A program made the translations under genes and the position numbers. Positions 8,988-19,578 of a DNA stretch of 64,000 bases are shown here, piece after piece. The stretch spans positions 868,001-932,000 of the forward strand of contig CATOSI010000002.1 in NCBI GenBank assembly GCA_951812505.1, given 5' to 3'. Below the pieces are notes generated by a model. The model made no database searches and was not told the origin of the DNA. It saw only the letters and a list, made by a program, of their open reading frames with translations. Every line of letters begins with the position of its first letter. Position 1 is the first letter of the stretch. Source of the DNA: an uncultured Dehalococcoidia bacterium. Its GTDB lineage: Bacteria; Chloroflexota; Dehalococcoidia; Lucifugimonadales; UBA1123.

Positions 8988-11900
8988 ATGGTCCGTCAGC
9001 GACATGTCCCTACTCCCCAAGAGACCGGCGGAGCAGGAGCGCGGTATGAAGATCACGTCGGGGCTTATTTTCTGGCGCGCCTCCTGATTGGAGGTATGTC
9101 GCCAATCTTCACGGACAGCAGGGTAGAAGAAGTACGATTACAGACACGTCGCTTAGGCTGGGAGACAGACGACCTCTTGGTTGTCTGCTCAACCGAACAC
9201 GATGAGCAGCACCAAATCGCCATTCAGTCGAAACGCAATTTCGTCCTGAGAGCGAGTAATCGTGAATGTTGTGAGACTATCGAGGCCTTCTGGAAGGATT
9301 TTCGTAATTCCGAGATCTTCGACCCCGAAAATGACGCCTTGGTGCTCGCCACACAGCCGTCTTCGGAAGCTCTTCGCACCGGCCTTATAGGACTGACCGA
9401 CTGCGCTCGAAACTCCACGGACGAATCCGACTTTGCCTGGCGCGTATCACCGGGAGGCATAGCGTCCGAGAAAGTTAGGGATTACCACAGCAGGATCAAG
9501 AGGATCATTGAGCAGGTGAGTCCGACAGGACCATCTGACGATGAACTCTGGAGGTTTCTCAAGTCGGTATACCTTCTCAACCTTGATTTGACAACAGGTA
9601 CTTCACAAGGTGAAGCATCTACGAAAAGCATGCTGGCGCTCGCATCGGGCGAACCTAGTAACTCGGATGTGGTGAGGGGAGCCTGGCTTGCCCTGGTGGA
9701 CCTCGCAGCAGAAAGTGCGGCAGGTGGAAAGGACGTCAGACTCTTTGATTTACCCCGGGATTTGCGTAGGAAATTCAGTGCTCACGGACATCAGGACGAG
9801 AATCTTGAACCCATTTCGGACCTGAACCTGACGTATATGTCTGGAAACCAAAACCTGGACATTGATGGGACGGTAGTGGATAGGGGCGAGATAAGTGATA
9901 TCCTTTCGGATTTCGTCGATGACCAACTCGGAAACACCGTATTGGTTTCGGGAAGGTCGGGTGTAGGCAAGACTTCAGTCGTTTCTCAATTCCTGTCTAC
10001 GATTGACGCACAAGGATGGCCAACTCTCCTTCTTAGGGTTGACCACATGCCACCAGCACCCTCCCCGATCCAACTCGGGCAGTCTCTCGGGCTCACTAAA
10101 TCTCCAGTTGCAGCCCTTGCTGACATCGCAGGGGAGAGAAACTGCCTGCTCGTCATAGATCAGCTGGACGCCCTCAGCCTGGCTTCCAGAAGGCATCCGG
10201 GATTCTTCGAATGTGTCGTTGCGATTCTACGGCAATCCCGGCGCTGTCCGAATATGAAGGTCCTGCTTGCGTGCAGGCAATTTGATATAGAGGACAACCG
10301 CAGACTTGGGGAACTAGTCAACGGTAATCTGATAGTGAAGCGATACTCGATTGAGCCCTTCGATGAGGAAACCGTTAGGACATTGGTCAATAGTCTAGGA
10401 ATCGATCCTGATGAACTCAACCAAAGTCAGATTGGGCTGCTGTCTCTGCCGATTCACTTGAAGCTCTTGGCGTACATCGTCTCTGAAGCTGGCATAACCG
10501 CATTGGACTTCCAGACAGAGAAGGAACTCTACGATCGGTTCTGGCGTGAAAAGCAAGAATCCATGCGCTCCCGAATAAGCAACTCACAAATACAGGCGGC
10601 AGTCGACAGAGTTGTAATGGTGATGGCCGATCGCGAAGCTCTGTTCGTCCCCGAACAGATGTTGAGACTGCATGAAGAGGCAGTGACTCTATTGGTTTCG
10701 GAGAACATACTGGTCAAGGACGGTCCGCGAGTATCTTTCTTCCACGACAGTTTCTTCGACTTCATGTTCGCTCAGTGGTTCATTTCAGAAGACCTCGACT
10801 TGTCGGAGTACATTCTGAAACAGGATCAAAGCCTGTTCATGCGATCCCAAGTTACCCAGGTCCTTATGCACCAGCGGGACATATCCAGTGAGTACTTCAT
10901 TCGCGATTTACAGGGGATTTTGACCAACGGGGATGTACGCATACATCTGAAGACTGCGGTAATTTCCTTACTCGGCTCCATTGATACACCCACAAGAGAA
11001 GAGTGGAGCGTCATGGAGCCCCTACTGGGCACCGAACTTTCGGGCCATGTGTGGACGATGTTACACCGTTCGGAGGGCTGGTTTGATCTTCTTCACTCGC
11101 TCGATCTCCTGCGGAGTTGGATGTCCGGCGACAATCCATTGTTCCGACACAATGCAGTGGCGCTTCTTCAATCCATTCAGAATCAGCGTCCAGACGAAGT
11201 TGCAGAGTTGATGATGCCCTATATAGGCGTGTCTGACGACTGGGATGTGCGACTCTCCAATGTGATATTCATCTCATCACTTGGCGCTACAAGAAAGTAT
11301 TTCGAATTCGTGTGTAAGGCGGTTCGTTCTGGAGCTTTTGATCGGGTGCTCCTGCCCTCCCACAATAGTGTGGACCTATGGTTTCGCATTGAAGGCCTCG
11401 TCGAACAGGAGCCTGAGCGGAGCTGTGAGCTAATTGGGTGCTGCTTTGAAAGACTAACCGAGATGGCCGGTCAATCGGAATACTCGAATTCCTTCGTCAG
11501 GACTGGCTATCCAATAGGTAGAAAGACTCAGGTGATGGCAGATGCGGCAAGGTCGGCCCCAGAGATTTTCGTTGAATCGCTTATGCCACATCTCTTGTAT
11601 ATGATAACGCCCGACGAAACGTCCCCGGGGAATCCCAGTCTGAAGCATATGCTCTGGAATTACCCCACCCTGAGGAAAAGGCATCAATTGGATGCCGACC
11701 TGATTGCCGCGATGGAAGTGGCCTTGTGTAAGTTAGCGGAGCAGGAGCCTGATGTGTTCCTTCTGCACGCTGAGAAACTGCACCCTTCAGATTTTTCCAT
11801 CATTCAAGGGATATTGGTCCGAGCTTATGCTGAAAATGGTGAGCGACTCGCTGACGATGCAGTGTCCTATCTCCTTGAAGATACTGCGAGACTGGCTTCC

Positions 11901-13610
11901 GGCGGAAATGATGAGAAGTACAGACTGGCGAGAAACCTGATTGAGTCCGTTTCGCCCCACTGCTCCGTTCAGAACTACACAGGTTTGGAAGCCACCATTC
12001 TGGATTTTTGCCCAGACTATGAACTGGATCCTGTAATGGAAGAGCACAAGGGTTACGCCCAGGGAATATTGCTCGAAGGTCTCGACTCTGAACGTATCTC
12101 GACGCAGGCAACACAGAGACTTCGGGCATTGAGGGAGAGATTTGGAGAGGAACTTTCGCGTGAACCAAGAGAACCCGTAGCAGCTGGGTTTGTTGGCTCA
12201 CCAATTTCGGAGCAAGACGCACGCGAGATGAGCGACGATGACTGGTTCCGTGAATTCGCGTATTATTCCTCTGCCTTGCCGGACGACCCCGAGAACTTCC
12301 TGAAGGGTGGCGCCATCCAACTCTCCCAACTCCTGGAGACGCTCGTTAAGGAAGACCCCGGTAGATTTGCCAAGCTCGTCCACCGTATCCCTGACGATGC
12401 GAATCCGGCCTATTTCGAGGCGATACTACGGGGAGTCACAGGAGCGTCCATTGACATGGAAACGGTGGTAGCCACGTGCATCCGCTGTCACGACATACCC
12501 AATCGACCATTGGGCCGGTCGATCACGAGTCCACTAGCTGCTATAACCGAGTCTCCACTGCCCCAAGAGGCTCTGGAACTAGTTTCTTGGTATGCGACCA
12601 AGGATCCTGACCCTAGCGCGGGAGCACCATCTCTCAAAACCTACTCTCAGTTCGGTCAGGAACATACCGAATATGACCCCCTTTACTTCGGCATCAACTC
12701 AGTGCGAGGTTGGGCAGCGTTATCCATGGCCAAGTTGATATTTCGCGACGAGATGCATATGGAGTTCTTCCGCCCCTACCTCAGCAATCTGGTTAATGAT
12801 CCTTCAGACGCGGTTCGGGCTTGTGTGGCGGAGGTACTGGTGGGAGTACTCAAGTACGATCGAGGCTTGGCCGTCGACCTGTTCCTTCAACTCTGCAATA
12901 CAGACGAGAGATTGCTCGCAACTGAACACTTCGAAAGATTTCTGAAGTATTCCAGTCATAGTCACTTCACGAGAATTGAACCGGTCCTATCTCAGATGAT
13001 GGCATCCAGTGATGAAAAAGTAGCCGAAGCCGGAGCACTATGGATGTGCTACTCATCGCTTGCTGTCGAGGAAGCTCGGCCCCTCGCCAGCCAGTGTGCA
13101 GCTGCGTCAAAGGCTCTTAGATTAGGCGCGGTAGAAGTATACGCGGAGAACCTGAGAAACAGGGATTTCAGAGAAGTGTGTGAGGAGATGCTCCGCGTCT
13201 TCTTCGATGACCCGGACATTGAAGTGCGCCAGTCAGCTGCCAGATGCTTCTACAAGTTTGAAGGACAGGAGTTACTGGAATACCAGAACTTTGTCAGACA
13301 ATTCATAAGCAGTCAGGCTTTCGAAACCGCATACGACCTGTTGTTCTATGTCTTGGAGAAGACCGACGCAGATGTGGACGACATTATCTTGACGGCATGC
13401 GAGCGTTTCCTGAGTATCGCTGGTGAAGATATAGCGGACATAAGGACCGCAGTCGCAAGGACGTCTTTGAGTATGTCTAAATTGGTCCGCCGCGTGAACG
13501 CACGTGCCAACGATCCAACGACAAAGGAACGATGTCTAGACATTATCGATAAGATGTCTTTGGCCAAAGCATATGGTCTGGAGTACATTACCAGGGGAAT
13601 CGACCGTTAA
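8988..13610 (+). CDS. DUF4297 (Cap4-like) nuclease - STAND NTPase - helical repeat antiphage sensor
   Basis: 1540 residues from the ATG at 8988. Longer starts at 8901 (TTG) and 8943 add residues before the conserved ETGGAGARYEDHVG start of the nuclease domain and are less likely. The N-terminal nuclease shows E21, D61/D62 and the Q-x-K element IQSKRN (80-84). The NTPase has Walker A GRSGVGKTS (about 323) and Walker B CLLVIDQLDAL (about 388). The remaining ~1000 residues are helical, HEAT/TPR-like, with recurring ETVVATCIRC- and DAVRACVAEV-type units. Known relatives (Avs2-type STAND proteins with Cap4 nucleases) recognise phage proteins through the repeats and then cut DNA. That role is inferred here. 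Confidence 0.82.
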   Translation: MVRQRHVPTPQETGGAGARYEDHVGAYFLARLLIGGMSPIFTDSRVEEVRLQTRRLGWETDDLLVVCSTEHDEQHQIAIQSKRNFVLRASNRECCETIEAFWKDFRNSEIFDPENDALVLATQPSSEALRTGLIGLTDCARNSTDESDFAWRVSPGGIASEKVRDYHSRIKRIIEQVSPTGPSDDELWRFLKSVYLLNLDLTTGTSQGEASTKSMLALASGEPSNSDVVRGAWLALVDLAAESAAGGKDVRLFDLPRDLRRKFSAHGHQDENLEPISDLNLTYMSGNQNLDIDGTVVDRGEISDILSDFVDDQLGNTVLVSGRSGVGKTSVVSQFLSTIDAQGWPTLLLRVDHMPPAPSPIQLGQSLGLTKSPVAALADIAGERNCLLVIDQLDALSLASRRHPGFFECVVAILRQSRRCPNMKVLLACRQFDIEDNRRLGELVNGNLIVKRYSIEPFDEETVRTLVNSLGIDPDELNQSQIGLLSLPIHLKLLAYIVSEAGITALDFQTEKELYDRFWREKQESMRSRISNSQIQAAVDRVVMVMADREALFVPEQMLRLHEEAVTLLVSENILVKDGPRVSFFHDSFFDFMFAQWFISEDLDLSEYILKQDQSLFMRSQVTQVLMHQRDISSEYFIRDLQGILTNGDVRIHLKTAVISLLGSIDTPTREEWSVMEPLLGTELSGHVWTMLHRSEGWFDLLHSLDLLRSWMSGDNPLFRHNAVALLQSIQNQRPDEVAELMMPYIGVSDDWDVRLSNVIFISSLGATRKYFEFVCKAVRSGAFDRVLLPSHNSVDLWFRIEGLVEQEPERSCELIGCCFERLTEMAGQSEYSNSFVRTGYPIGRKTQVMADAARSAPEIFVESLMPHLLYMITPDETSPGNPSLKHMLWNYPTLRKRHQLDADLIAAMEVALCKLAEQEPDVFLLHAEKLHPSDFSIIQGILVRAYAENGERLADDAVSYLLEDTARLASGGNDEKYRLARNLIESVSPHCSVQNYTGLEATILDFCPDYELDPVMEEHKGYAQGILLEGLDSERISTQATQRLRALRERFGEELSREPREPVAAGFVGSPISEQDAREMSDDDWFREFAYYSSALPDDPENFLKGGAIQLSQLLETLVKEDPGRFAKLVHRIPDDANPAYFEAILRGVTGASIDMETVVATCIRCHDIPNRPLGRSITSPLAAITESPLPQEALELVSWYATKDPDPSAGAPSLKTYSQFGQEHTEYDPLYFGINSVRGWAALSMAKLIFRDEMHMEFFRPYLSNLVNDPSDAVRACVAEVLVGVLKYDRGLAVDLFLQLCNTDERLLATEHFERFLKYSSHSHFTRIEPVLSQMMASSDEKVAEAGALWMCYSSLAVEEARPLASQCAAASKALRLGAVEVYAENLRNRDFREVCEEMLRVFFDDPDIEVRQSAARCFYKFEGQELLEYQNFVRQFISSQAFETAYDLLFYVLEKTDADVDDIILTACERFLSIAGEDIADIRTAVARTSLSMSKLVRRVNARANDPTTKERCLDIIDKMSLAKAYGLEYITRGIDR

Positions 13611-13759
13611 ATGTACTCACCGTGCAGGCGGCAGAATTGAACTAAGCTATTCCGACCCGGTCAGACAGCGGACATCGGCAATGAAACACTTTCAGAGTCT
13701 GGCAAGCGTTTGGTTTTTGTCGGAACCTTAAATCAGGCTATCCGTCGCGCTCCGATGCA

Positions 13760-15643
13760 TTACGCTTCGTCGTCGTCACCATCCTCGTCGTCCAGAACTT
13801 CCGCATGTGTCTCGTCGCCGAAATCGACGCGCCATCTCTCACTTGCCCAACCGAGCATTATTGCTCGACGTTCTTCTATGGACTTCTTGGTCCAGTGCTC
13901 CCAATTCTCGGCAATCTCCTGCTCTTCGAATAAAGGCGAGGAAGAATAGCAATATACACCTGCCTCTGCCTTTCTCTTCTGGGGGAAGGGCTTTTGACCT
14001 AGGCTGGGGTTACCCTTCGTAAGAGTCAAGTTACCGATGTCGTGCTTGTACTTCTCATGGCTATCCTTGTCGAAGCGGTCCTCCCAGTATGACTGTTTGT
14101 CGATGCTCTGAGGGAGGATATGCTCAATGGTATCTTGGCTCTCGATGTCCTGCCATTTGATCTCCGGTTCCTTCCCTCTGGAAATGGCTAGGTGCTCTTC
14201 ATACTCGTAGAGAAGGTATTTGAGTCCTCGCCATCCATACAGAGGTTCAGAGTTTTCAGCATTGGCAAAATCACTGAATCTCTGTCTAGGCCAGACATCG
14301 CTGTACTCCCGCCTCACTTGCCGGACTGCGTCGTCGAAGTCGCATCCTTGAGCAATCCGGTGTGCAAGTCTATACATTGCAGGCTGGCGGTAAGTGGGTC
14401 TTGCCATAGCCACTCTGTAGATACGAAATGAGATTCTTTCGCAGAGTTCTAGTACGTCGAGATATTTCCTGGGTTCGGAGGGCCAGCGCTTTCTGACGGC
14501 CATCAGAAGAGGTACAAACGTGGAGACAATGCCGATTCTTACAAGCTTCTGATTCCAGAGAACGACCTTTTTCTTTGACGAAGTATCTGAGTCGAATGAG
14601 TCAAAGGCATCTCCTCCACGGCCTGGCCTGTGTGCGTCGCAAAAGGACGTACTCGCATCCCTGAGGCCTCGCACATATCTGTGGAGTTCAAGAAGCAATT
14701 CACCGTGGTCCCATTGCCGCAGGTCAAATCTACTTCTTATGCTCTTACTGCCTTTCCAATTTCTGGTTCTAGGATCGTAGTCCATAATCCAGTGGCTGCG
14801 GAGTAGTTGATTCTCATCGTATGAATAAGTCATATCGGCGAGCATTAACTTATTCAATATGATTGCCCAGGAAGAGTGAATAAGTTGTGTCAGTTCATCC
14901 CTAGCCGACTGTTCCACCTTGAGCGCCGAAACGGTATAGAGCAGATAGTTCTTTACCTTCTCAAGGTCTGTCAGCGGCTTCCCTCTGTCATTCATCACCT
15001 CAAATATGACTCCGACTTCAGCCTCGCTGTCCACTTCGTATAAGTTGAACCGCAGTTGCATCGTTACTTTGTCGTGAAGTTCATTTAACCATTTTTCGCG
15101 ATCAGGTTCTTCGTCGCCCACTTCCGTAAGATAGTCTGCAATCTGAATCTGCGCTTCTCTGAGACGTCGAGCCGACGCGACTTTAGGGCCTGATGTTCCT
15201 GCTGTTTCGGATAGAACACTATCCTGGAAGAAGTCCTTTGTGTCGTCGTTGAGAGACAGCTTGAAAATATCGAGGCCGTACCTGTCCCTAGAGGTGACGT
15301 ACTTCTTTCTCGTCCCAAATGAAAGGCTTTCGCTGGACGAGTACTTGCCCAACGCTTTCGAAAGCTCGTTGAGTAGAATCACGACCGTCGTGAGTCGTTG
15401 CTGACCGTCGACCACCTGCGTTACCGTGTAGTTTGTACCTTCGGCGTCCTTCTTCGTCTCGGATTCTGGCTCTTGGTAGAGAACGATGGTTCCTGTGTAG
15501 TGATGGCGGGAAGAGTCTAGGAGTGACAGGTCATCGAGAAATTCGCCGACCTGCTGAATCTCCCATGCATAACCCCGCTGGAAGCCGGGAATCCGAAAGA
15601 TCCGGTCATTGAATAGTTCCTGTATGGAAAGTGTGTTCTTCAC
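13760..15643 (-). CDS. GmrSD/SspE-like DUF262-DUF1524 restriction protein
   Basis: 627 residues, GTG start at 15643. The DUF262 domain is shown by IPGFQRGYAW (residues 18-27) and VVDGQQRLTT (from 78), the ParB-like nucleotide-hydrolysis motifs. The DUF1524 His-Me finger nuclease is shown by DTIEHILPQS (from 504) and HDIGNLTL (about 534), giving the H...N...H arrangement. Family knowledge: fused GmrS-GmrD, BrxU and SspE enzymes restrict modified (glucosylated or phosphorothioated) DNA. No dnd/ssp modification genes are visible here, so a stand-alone type IV restriction role is more likely. The C-terminus ends in an acidic run. Confidence 0.9.
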   Translation of the reverse strand: MKNTLSIQELFNDRIFRIPGFQRGYAWEIQQVGEFLDDLSLLDSSRHHYTGTIVLYQEPESETKKDAEGTNYTVTQVVDGQQRLTTVVILLNELSKALGKYSSSESLSFGTRKKYVTSRDRYGLDIFKLSLNDDTKDFFQDSVLSETAGTSGPKVASARRLREAQIQIADYLTEVGDEEPDREKWLNELHDKVTMQLRFNLYEVDSEAEVGVIFEVMNDRGKPLTDLEKVKNYLLYTVSALKVEQSARDELTQLIHSSWAIILNKLMLADMTYSYDENQLLRSHWIMDYDPRTRNWKGSKSIRSRFDLRQWDHGELLLELHRYVRGLRDASTSFCDAHRPGRGGDAFDSFDSDTSSKKKVVLWNQKLVRIGIVSTFVPLLMAVRKRWPSEPRKYLDVLELCERISFRIYRVAMARPTYRQPAMYRLAHRIAQGCDFDDAVRQVRREYSDVWPRQRFSDFANAENSEPLYGWRGLKYLLYEYEEHLAISRGKEPEIKWQDIESQDTIEHILPQSIDKQSYWEDRFDKDSHEKYKHDIGNLTLTKGNPSLGQKPFPQKRKAEAGVYCYSSSPLFEEQEIAENWEHWTKKSIEERRAIMLGWASERWRVDFGDETHAEVLDDEDGDDDEA

Positions 15644-16165
15644 GACATAAATCCTTCTTGGAAATTAGGGGGATGGGCGCGGGCGAGGTGACCCAACGGT
15701 GGATACTGTATGTCTTGGAGGAGGCATCAGATCCCCATCAAGTCTGACCTAATGGCAATTTACTTGATATAGACGTCGAGTTTCATTTCAAGCAATCTTT
15801 CAGCAGTATTTTCTGGATCGAACAATCAGTCCGAACATGTGAATCGTCGGAAGTGTTTGCTGACGATCCAGTCAACGGAAATGCCCCACTGCCGGGACCG
15901 AAGTACTCGACAGACCCGGCGGCGAGGCGTTTCCTGCTTCCGGCACACCACGAAACGATGCGGACGATGCCTGCACTTCGCTGAACTCTTCCGTTCAAGA
16001 CATCCTGATGCAGCTGACGGGTTCAACTAGAGGTGACTTGCCAAGGGAGACCGCACTCCCCGAATAAGGTCGATTACATTACTCTCTGTCTTGGAACTTC
16101 ACTAAGAATCAGAAAGGGGAGTCTGAGTTCCCCAGGATTCTGTCCAGATCGACACCGCTCAACGT
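15644..16165. other. intergenic stretch, no gene seen
   Basis: 522 bp between two minus-strand defence genes. Only short unconvincing frames occur on either strand. Confidence 0.5.
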
Positions 16166-17671
16166 TTAGAAAAGAGATTCGAAGTCGGATTTAGGAAGTC
16201 TATGGCGAGTGACATCGGAATCGTCAGTGTTGAGCTTGGCATCCTTAACTTGCATGACCTTGATGCTGTCTATATCTAGGCGAAGTGCTGGAGCTCCGTC
16301 CGATATGGACATGTCCTCCTTATCATGGGCGGCGGGAAAGCTGCCGGCAAACTGCTCGTCCTCGGCTTGTGAATACCCGCTATCGTTAGCTCCAATGCCT
16401 GTCGGAGAATCTGAATCTTCTATGTATTCATCTGGAACATATTCTGACACCAAATACTCGCGGTCTCCGAGTTCTCCTTCGTCCTCTGGATGAATAAACG
16501 GATGATACACCTCTACATCAGTACCTTTAGATAACTCGTACGGCTCGACTCCGCAGTCATGGTTAAAGAGCGCGACATTCTCTCCCTCTCCACCTGTCTG
16601 AGTAGAAGGATAGAAGATACCCCCGAGTCGTGGTTCAGACCTATGTGCCAGGAATTCCGCAACGAACTGAGTGGGGATGTATTCTAGCTCTTCATCTTCC
16701 GGCATTACCGGACGACTGATCTCGGTGACCAACTGTTTGAGGAAAGCCGCCCTCCCCCTGCTGACCACGTAATCGGGATCAAAGTGGCTTTTCCCGACGA
16801 GTACCTCCTCCAGTGCCCCCAGATCCAGAACTCTTATGGGACGCAGAAGTTCGAATTTACCTACAACCACTTTGCTGCCCACAGGGGGCCTAATCTCTGA
16901 GAGACATGTGGTGACGCATCTTGCGCCGTAAAACACCGGTATTCCAGTGGCATTCATACGGAGACCCTTAGCCAAGCTTGGTGGCGGTGGACCAAGTTCA
17001 CGAGCGGGGTTTTTCAATATATTTTCGAGTTCCTCATCCATTCGTGCCCGGCGAGCCCGCCAGAACACTCCCTCTGGATCGCCGGGTGCGATCTCGCGAA
17101 TAACTGGCCTCCCGTCCACTGTCTTTAATTCGTTGAGGTCTCCAAAGATGTCTGCCAGCCTATCCTCAGCTGTCCTGGGGAAGAAGCGCGCGCGCGTTAG
17201 TATCTCTTTCCGAAACTCAGTCCATGAAACATAAAATGGAGCGGCGCTCGGTTCTCTTTCCTCATAGAGAGTTTCGTTTCCATAAGGTTCTACTCCACCG
17301 TCCTTGACCGCTCGGTACTTGTACCAATCGGACAGGAGTTTCACGATAGTACCGGTGACACTTTCAGGCATCCCTGCAATTTCAGCAATTAAGGCTTCCG
17401 CTGGTTCTCCTCTTTGCACCCAATTTCCCTCCTTCGCGTCCCAATGTTCATACCACTCGACCGGGTCCGGAGGCGTGGATTCAAATTGGTTCTGGAAGAC
17501 ATCATGGATGCGGGCAGCGAGGGACTCCATCTCAATCGCTTCTTTGGTAGTTTCACAAAAGTCACACCGGCCAAATTGGTTCATGCCGAGTATCTCGTCA
17601 GACAAGTATCGGTCCTTAACACAGGCATAACAGATCCAATGGTCTTGATTCTCGGAATACTCCATTTCCAT
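16166..17671 (-). CDS. RES-domain protein with N-terminal zinc finger
   Basis: 501 residues. The N-terminus has two Cys pairs, CYAC (14-17) and CDFC (36-39), matching the HEPN/RES-associated N-terminal region. The RES fold follows: FWRARRAR with the conserved Arg near 205, GLRMNATGIPVFYGA, CLSEIRPP with the conserved Glu near 259, and the late YPST motif with the conserved Ser. Family knowledge: RES toxins degrade NAD+ by an ADP-ribosyltransferase-like fold and are normally paired with an Xre-type antitoxin. No adjacent antitoxin is present. The nearest XRE gene (7.9 kb) is broken. The C-terminal ~110 residues are acidic and probably disordered. Confidence 0.82.
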   Translation of the reverse strand: MEMEYSENQDHWICYACVKDRYLSDEILGMNQFGRCDFCETTKEAIEMESLAARIHDVFQNQFESTPPDPVEWYEHWDAKEGNWVQRGEPAEALIAEIAGMPESVTGTIVKLLSDWYKYRAVKDGGVEPYGNETLYEEREPSAAPFYVSWTEFRKEILTRARFFPRTAEDRLADIFGDLNELKTVDGRPVIREIAPGDPEGVFWRARRARMDEELENILKNPARELGPPPPSLAKGLRMNATGIPVFYGARCVTTCLSEIRPPVGSKVVVGKFELLRPIRVLDLGALEEVLVGKSHFDPDYVVSRGRAAFLKQLVTEISRPVMPEDEELEYIPTQFVAEFLAHRSEPRLGGIFYPSTQTGGEGENVALFNHDCGVEPYELSKGTDVEVYHPFIHPEDEGELGDREYLVSEYVPDEYIEDSDSPTGIGANDSGYSQAEDEQFAGSFPAAHDKEDMSISDGAPALRLDIDSIKVMQVKDAKLNTDDSDVTRHRLPKSDFESLF

Positions 17672-18164
17672 ATTCGTCGTTACGGCCTCCTGTCCTCATT
17701 TCTCAGTAAGTCGCAGACTTAGTATCGGTAGGACTCGGCATGCCTGTCAATGAGATTGGGATTCGGTAGATGTGTGGCGGATCTTTTCGGCGTGCCAGGA
17801 AGCGACTGGCGAGGGGATGCCACCATCGTCCCCGTTAAGCCCACCGGGATCAGAGTCGGGGCAGAGAGTATTCCCGAATGTGGGGTCAGTCGATGAATCC
17901 CCTAAACTATCAGTCCGGTCATATTGGCGATGGTGACTCTCCTTACGTGAATGTGCCCATCGCCGCTCGGTCATATTTCAAGCACGGTATGCGGCTGGGG
18001 ACGCAGTGGGATCACACATCTCGACTTCCGCTTGTCAACGTGCTGCCGTGGTCGGGCTGATTGCCAACTGGTCAACTCGCCCTCCAGTTAATCGCCATCA
18101 ATAGCGGTCTCCTTAGCGGTCTCCTTCCTGCAGAAACCGCAAAGGAGTCAAATATTGCAGCGTT
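17672..18164. other. intergenic stretch, no gene seen
   Basis: 493 bp. Short frames only. Probably holds the promoter of the RES gene and the end of the Shedu transcript. Confidence 0.5.
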
Positions 18165-18974
18165 TCAATGAAAGTCAGATCTCAACCAGCCACTCTGGTT
18201 ACTTCGTGCCACATCCACTAGCCAATCGTAACTATGTATGACTATTCTCTGTCTGTCGATCATGTCTCGACGGAAGACATTGAACCGAGAAGAGTAGTTC
18301 TTCCTTCTACCGATTATGATCAGTCCTGATGCTCTGGGGTCGATTCCCACGAGTCCTAGACCGTCTTGCTTCTTGGCTCGTCTGGCATAGTCCGTGTTGT
18401 TCATAAGCCAGGTCCGCCAGTCCCGAATTTGGCCTATGGCGTGATTGAGCTGCTGTGTTGGGAGACCGTCCTTTCGTTCGACGGGGCACTTGGGAGACTC
18501 TATCTCCACCAGATGCCACTCGATTCCAATGGAGCTCATTTCGGCAACCAGAAAGTCTGGAATGAGCTCCGCTCCGAATCTCGGCTTGGAGAGTTGGTAG
18601 CGCCCATGACCGGTGGATAGGACCTGGATGAGGAATTGCGGGTTTGCTTCCAGAAAGTGATGGACCTCGGCCTCATCGGGATCGCTCTCCAGCAGGGCCA
18701 ATAGCGCCTCGCCATCCTCAGGGGTCAGTCTGTCCCACATAGTGGAAGAATCCTCGAGCTCCGCGAAGGCCCTCTTCTTTTGATACTTTACGCGGGCAGA
18801 TTCCACCTGTGCGTCAACAATTTCGTCGAAATACTCAAGACTCTCTCCGTTTCTCACTGCCCACTCAGCGTAGCTGGGTCTAAGGGATTCCCACTTGGCT
18901 CTGACTTCATTTTCCACAGCCTCCTGCTCGTCACTAGCCCCGGTAGGTGGTTTCGTTATTTCTTCCGGTCCCAT
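18165..18974 (-). CDS. sduA: Shedu antiphage nuclease SduA (DUF4263)
   Basis: 269 residues. The C-terminal half carries the Shedu signature: GAELIPDFLVAE (135-145), WHLVEIESPK (153-162) and HAIGQIRDWRTWL (178-190), giving the D...ExE/K...Q active site of a PD-(D/E)XK-type nuclease. The N-terminal ~100 residues are helical and charged. Family knowledge: Shedu is a single-gene defence system whose protein nicks DNA. It follows the Pycsar pair on the same strand after about 90 bases, so the two may share a transcript. Confidence 0.88.
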   Translation of the reverse strand: MGPEEITKPPTGASDEQEAVENEVRAKWESLRPSYAEWAVRNGESLEYFDEIVDAQVESARVKYQKKRAFAELEDSSTMWDRLTPEDGEALLALLESDPDEAEVHHFLEANPQFLIQVLSTGHGRYQLSKPRFGAELIPDFLVAEMSSIGIEWHLVEIESPKCPVERKDGLPTQQLNHAIGQIRDWRTWLMNNTDYARRAKKQDGLGLVGIDPRASGLIIIGRRKNYSSRFNVFRRDMIDRQRIVIHSYDWLVDVARSNQSGWLRSDFH

Positions 18975-19063
18975 CCAGACCTCCTACGTGTTCTCGATCC
19001 ATTTCACCAAAGGGAAATGTGGCATACATAGTCTTCTGGCATCCCAAGAGTATAGTAACAGAG

Positions 19064-19576
19064 TCAGACATTGCCCCACGCAATCAAAACCGCCCAGAGA
19101 ATGACTGACGGGATGCTCAGTCGGAATGCCCACTTGACACGGTTCATCTTGGTGCTGACCACATGGGAAACTGCATGAATCTGTTGAAGCAATTGTCGTT
19201 CGTTCTCGTCCGCGTCCATCTGTGTCGCTCTATCCATAAAATGCTCCAGCGACATCGCCTGTATGTCCTCGAAGTAGATCAGAGAGTCGCCATGCCCACT
19301 GGGAGGACTTGTGATGGGGAAGAACACCCTGGCGGCCACCCAAAAGGATGTCAGCGTGAAGCCGACATACAGCAGTACTACGACAAACAGCAGTATTGAG
19401 GCGATATCGCAGGGAAGTTCTCCCATACGCGCAAGTAAGTTCTCGAATCTTGCAGCCAGAGTTCCTCCCAGAGCGATATGGACAGCGAGAATCGGCGCCG
19501 CCTTGTGATCCGCCGACTTCGTGAATTCAACCAGCCGGGAGAGGGATTCGTGGTGCGTCTTTAGACGTTCCTCCAA
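19064..19576 (-). CDS. pycTM: Pycsar effector, PycTM-type membrane protein
   Basis: 170 residues. TTG start at 19576, two bases after the TAG of the cyclase, with GGGAG seven bases upstream inside the cyclase end. The N-terminal ADHKAAPILAVHIALGG (22-38) is the hallmark of the Pycsar effector domain and forms the first membrane segment. A second segment is at about 60-82 and a third at about 147-166. Family knowledge: cCMP or cUMP made by PycC triggers the effector to damage the inner membrane and abort infection. The coupling to a cyclase gene makes the assignment strong. Confidence 0.87.
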   Translation of the reverse strand: MEERLKTHHESLSRLVEFTKSADHKAAPILAVHIALGGTLAARFENLLARMGELPCDIASILLFVVVLLYVGFTLTSFWVAARVFFPITSPPSGHGDSLIYFEDIQAMSLEHFMDRATQMDADENERQLLQQIHAVSHVVSTKMNRVKWAFRLSIPSVILWAVLIAWGNV

Positions 19577-19578
19577 GA

